Origin: Erythrocercus mccallii
Taxonomy: Eukaryota > Chordata > Aves > Passeriformes > Dicruridae
Direction of reading: 5' to 3'
DNA: 64,000 nt
Assembly: GCA_013397435.1 (NCBI GenBank)
Contig: VZRG01000030.1
Location: 694,197 to 758,196, forward strand
The position numbers and the translations under genes are program-made. The notes under the pieces are model-generated. The model ran no database searches. It was not told where the DNA came from and saw nothing but the letters and a program-made list of their open reading frames with translations. How positions within the stretch are numbered: the first letter of the stretch is position 1; every line of letters starts with the position of its first letter. Below, in pieces: positions 60,601 to 64,000 of this stretch.

Positions 60601-63600
60601 CCCAGAAAATTGAAGGACTGGTCATGGCAAGGACACATAAGAGCAGCAGATATGCCGTGGTGCAAAAAAAAAAATAAAAATGATAGGACAAATAACATTT
60701 TTTTTTGAGGTGCCAGTGGCATCTGTCCCAACCAGAGTATATTGGGTTATATCTAGGGAGTGAAGGGAAGTACAGTCAAGGTCATTCATTCCATCAGATT
60801 TTGTATACTGGCCGTGTAAAGTAGACTTAATAGGGCCATGAAGCACTGTATCAGTGTTACCATTTCATAACAGCTCAACATCTGAAAACTGGAAATTAAG
60901 ACCTGTCTCTGCATTATCCCTGGGGTCAGCACTGACATATTTATTCTCTTTTAATTAGTCACAGCCAGCTCCAGGCTGGGTCAGGGGAAGCTGGAAGGGA
61001 GAATCTCAGAATGAGCATTTAAATCCTGCCTTACTGCAAGAGGATAAACAGAAGGGTATCTTTGACTCTCTGACCTCCAACACTGTGTGGACTCTCCTAA
61101 GCATTGATTCCCACTACAGCATTTTCTACAAAGGCATACACACACTATTAACTCTCAAAGAGGGAAAGGCAGTCTGGGAGTGACAATAGAATATGTGTGT
61201 AATTTTATTTTTTCAGGTTTCAGAAAAGGTAGGCCAGGCAGGATGTGCATACACTGCCCCTTCCTGTTCCCACTATTTTCAAGAGAGGTTCCCCTCGCAC
61301 ACTTAGGCACACCACAATTTGTACTGGTGTGGAGGTGCTGAGGTGCTGAGGCTCCTCTCAGTCAGTGGCAGACAGATGTGTCACACAGTTCTCCCATCCC
61401 ACTGTGCCTGCAGTGAAGAACCACAGCACCAACAGGCCATGAAGGGGAGCAGTCTTTTCAGCTGGCACAGCAGGTGCTGAAAAGGCCATTTTACTTATAT
61501 TATTGCATTCATTTTAAGGTCATCCCCAATAAATTATGTCATATGCAGATGCTTCACACTCTGGTGGAGGGGAAAGGACAGAGGAGCACATAAAAGATAC
61601 GGAAATCCTCTATGAATTTCTGTAAGGTGTGGTAAGGAGAGGACCAAGTGGAAATTTCCCTCTGTGCTTTCCTCTGCACAGAGATAACTTTAAGAAAAAG
61701 ATAAAAATTAAGCACTACAGTGATTTGCAAAGGTAATTAGAACATGGCTTTGGTTTATGTCCTAAAAAAACAACTAGAATAGGAATTTTTTTTTCCAGTT
61801 GGAGAAAAAAGATAATGAACTATTGCAGTTATCTGAAAAGAATGGTAAAGTTTTTTCAGGTTTTCTTATTCATCATGTTTTTCTCTATTTTATGTTATAT
61901 AATATTCTGGCAGAAAAATTTACTGTCAAGAATGTACTTCAGAACAGTCAATATTTAAAATTTTTACTGATAGCAGACTTGGAATCCTTTAAATTTCTAC
62001 CAAACACTTTCACAGACACATAATTATTCAGTAGAGGCACAGAAATATCATGTGAATAACACATTAAATGCAAACTGGTTTGATTTTTTAAAATTATTTT
62101 TTAATTTTTTAAACATACAGAAAGCTAGTCAGAAACAACAGGTTTTGGAAATTACCCTTAGAGTAAGTTAAAATGAAAAATAAAGAAGAAATATTCAAAC
62201 AGATTTGTGGACAAGGAAAGAAATGGACTGCATGCCCAAGTTAACAATTTAAATTTTTATTGCTGGAAATTTAGTTAATAAATTTACTAGTAACCATAAA
62301 TCAATGAAGTATCCATGTCCCAGTATGCTATGTATTTTGAAATTATTCTTCCTAGTGTTTACCAGAGAGATTTTCACTTAAAAAGAAATGTTACAAATGA
62401 ATGCAGGGGGAAAAAATTAACCCCCATAATCATTTTAGTGACACTACTTTTTCATAGTTTTAAACAGTGACTTCTAAGCTACACTTTTTCTATAGCTGCA
62501 TAAACCACCTTATTACTGCTATTCCACATGGTGCACTGGACAGCCCACACTCTCTGTGGGTTTCCCTTGACCTTATGTGGCTTCTAGTGGTGTAGTTCTA
62601 TCATTATCTCTTATCTAGTAACTGAGTGCAGACCTTACAACAGCAGTGCTTCTTTCAGCAAACTATTGATCATGTTAGTCTCTTCTCCCTTCCTCCCCAT
62701 TCCCTTCATCTTTCTAACCATTTTACCAATTTACTTGTTCTTTCTTTCTACTGTATTAAAACAAGCCTATAGGCCGAGCTGTTTATTTCTCTTTCTTGTT
62801 TTATGATTCTTCCTGTTGAGTCGGAAGGTCTTGACAATGTATGAAAAGCTACTTCAGGTGAAGAGAGGCTTCTGTACGTAATAGCATGTCATGCCATTTG
62901 TGCACAGAGGCTATTCAGGGCCCTCTGCAATGTAGCTCTGACAGATTATGCAAAACAAACAAGGCAAACAACATGCAGAATTCTAAAACACATATGGGTT
63001 GCACCTAAGTCAAATTAATTCACTTAAGGGAATTAATTGAAGCAGCCAATTTCAATAAATATATAGAGATTTGAAAAAAAAATTACTTGAAAAAAATCAG
63101 TTCTATCTTCCCACATGCACATTTCATAAATGCAGGCACCTTCACACTTTATCATATGTATTGCATGCTACTTTTCTGGCAAATAGCCTGGAATTTAAAA
63201 TACTATGTGAATTGCTAATTTATTTTAGGCTCTAATTTAGGGGACTGGCTATTGAAACACTTCTCTTATCTAGCCAATCTGTAACTAAACTGATTTTGTC
63301 TGCAGTGTACAGTGCAGACAATGACAGCATTGAACACTATGAATTTAAAGAAGCAGCCTACTTCATAGCAAAAACTGTGGGAGTGAGCTAATACAGCTTT
63401 GGGATGGATAGCAGAAATTTACTGATGTGATTTCTGGTCTGGAAATTTTTCTGACTATTGAAGCTCTTTGTGCTTTTCTGCGGGCTACCAAAAGGACCAC
63501 AACTTTAAACAAAAGTTCAAGTTTAATCTCTGTTTGACTTCCCCTCTTAAAACAAGAAAACCAAACCTTTTTTCTCAGTTTCACATTGTACTTCACATTT

Positions 63601-63795
63601 TGTTGTGAATTTGGCCCTCTCCATATTTCTGTCATTGTCTCTGTGTGATTTGGCCTGTGGATGGAGGGGTTAGAGATAAACTTGAAAAGAAAACCTTAGG
63701 TAAGCCAAACAACATTGTACTGCCCCAAATAAATCCTGTGCCCCTTCTCCACAGGGAGACATTGATGCTCAGAAAAGGAGAAGTTTCTCCTGATT
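57663..63795. other. Non-coding DNA, no gene seen
   Basis: About 6 kb of unique AT-rich sequence with several T/G-rich short runs (58629-58646, 58681-58692, 59131-59169) and a small hairpin (TTGTCTGCA / TGCAGACAA, 63296-63321). No gene, RNA or repeat is recognised. Confidence 0.5.
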
Positions 63796-63862
63796 TTCAT
63801 AGAAAAGGATCATTTAGGTTAGAAAAGACCTTTAAGATCATTGAGTCCAGCCACAAAGGAGA
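63796..63862 (-). mobile_element. CR1 LINE 3'-terminal fragment
   Basis: Plus-strand text TCATTTAGGTTAGAAAAGAC, CTTTAAGATCATTGAGTCCA is the complement of the CR1 3' UTR end (GGTTGGAAAAGACCTTTAAGATCATCGAGTCCAA). Very short and without the terminal tandem; 5' truncated. Confidence 0.88.
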
Positions 63863-64000
63863 TCAAGTTAGCCAAACAGGATCTGGCTTTTCCTCTCCAA
63901 AGTGGCTGGTTGCCTTATGTCTTTTTGACCACAAAATTAAATTAATTAATTCAGAGCCTGACCTCCTACCATATTGCAGGTAGGAATGAGAGCTCAAATA
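63863..64000. other. Non-coding window end
   Basis: Unique sequence with a TAATTAATTAA run near 63938-63951. The CR1 may extend a little into the start. Confidence 0.5.

Noticed and set aside
1..64000. CRISPR arrays, operons, bacterial or phage features
   Set aside because: No regularly spaced direct repeats and no dense coding; CR1 content shows avian nuclear DNA.

Overview
The window reads as nuclear DNA from a bird. The main evidence is a set of CR1 (chicken repeat 1) LINE fragments that carry the avian 3' end, a short tandem repeat of the type ATTCTATGATTCTATGA, in both orientations. There are also solo-LTR-like remnants and very old amniote repeats (turtle/crocodile-type CR1 and MIR-like SINEs). 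The DNA is AT-rich and CpG-poor, has no operon-like layout, and holds one 345-base assembly gap (37433-37777). It looks like a long intergenic stretch or a very large intron.

I found no host protein-coding exon, rRNA, tRNA or CpG-island promoter that I can support. The only open frame with a recognisable protein is a CR1 ORF2 C-terminus (about 46800-47173). Two other long open or nearly open frames (35381-35920 on the plus strand; 15747-16466 on the minus strand, broken by stops) are noted at low confidence and unidentified.

Layout. 1-8 kb: a probable solo LTR on the plus strand (3091-3593), a second LTR-like block on the minus strand (5631-6120), then about 1 kb of a highly decayed ancient CR1 ORF2 (6655-7690). 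8-25 kb: mostly unique DNA with a short CR1 piece (20713-20940), two MIR-like SINEs (19496-19590, 22698-22815), a second ancient CR1 piece (23410-23725) and faint old repeats. 25-37 kb: unique AT-rich DNA with a strong hairpin (25526-25586). 37-44 kb: the gap, an AGAGA microsatellite, a 40-base T run, two near-perfect palindromes (38908-38932, 39522-39545), a short CR1 and G/T-skewed low-complexity tracts. 46-49 kb: two CR1 copies in opposite orientation, the second lying inside a diverged tandem repeat (47745-49160). 54-57 kb: two CR1 3' ends, the 3' end of an ancient CR1 and a GGAA microsatellite. 57-64 kb: little beyond one CR1 tail.

No genes act together here. The window is chiefly a record of retrotransposon insertions of several ages. 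The most unusual structures are the CR1-interrupted diverged tandem repeat, the inverted CR1 pair beside it, the 25.5 kb hairpin and the 38.9 kb palindrome. Family names rest on recognising sequence by eye; no search was run.
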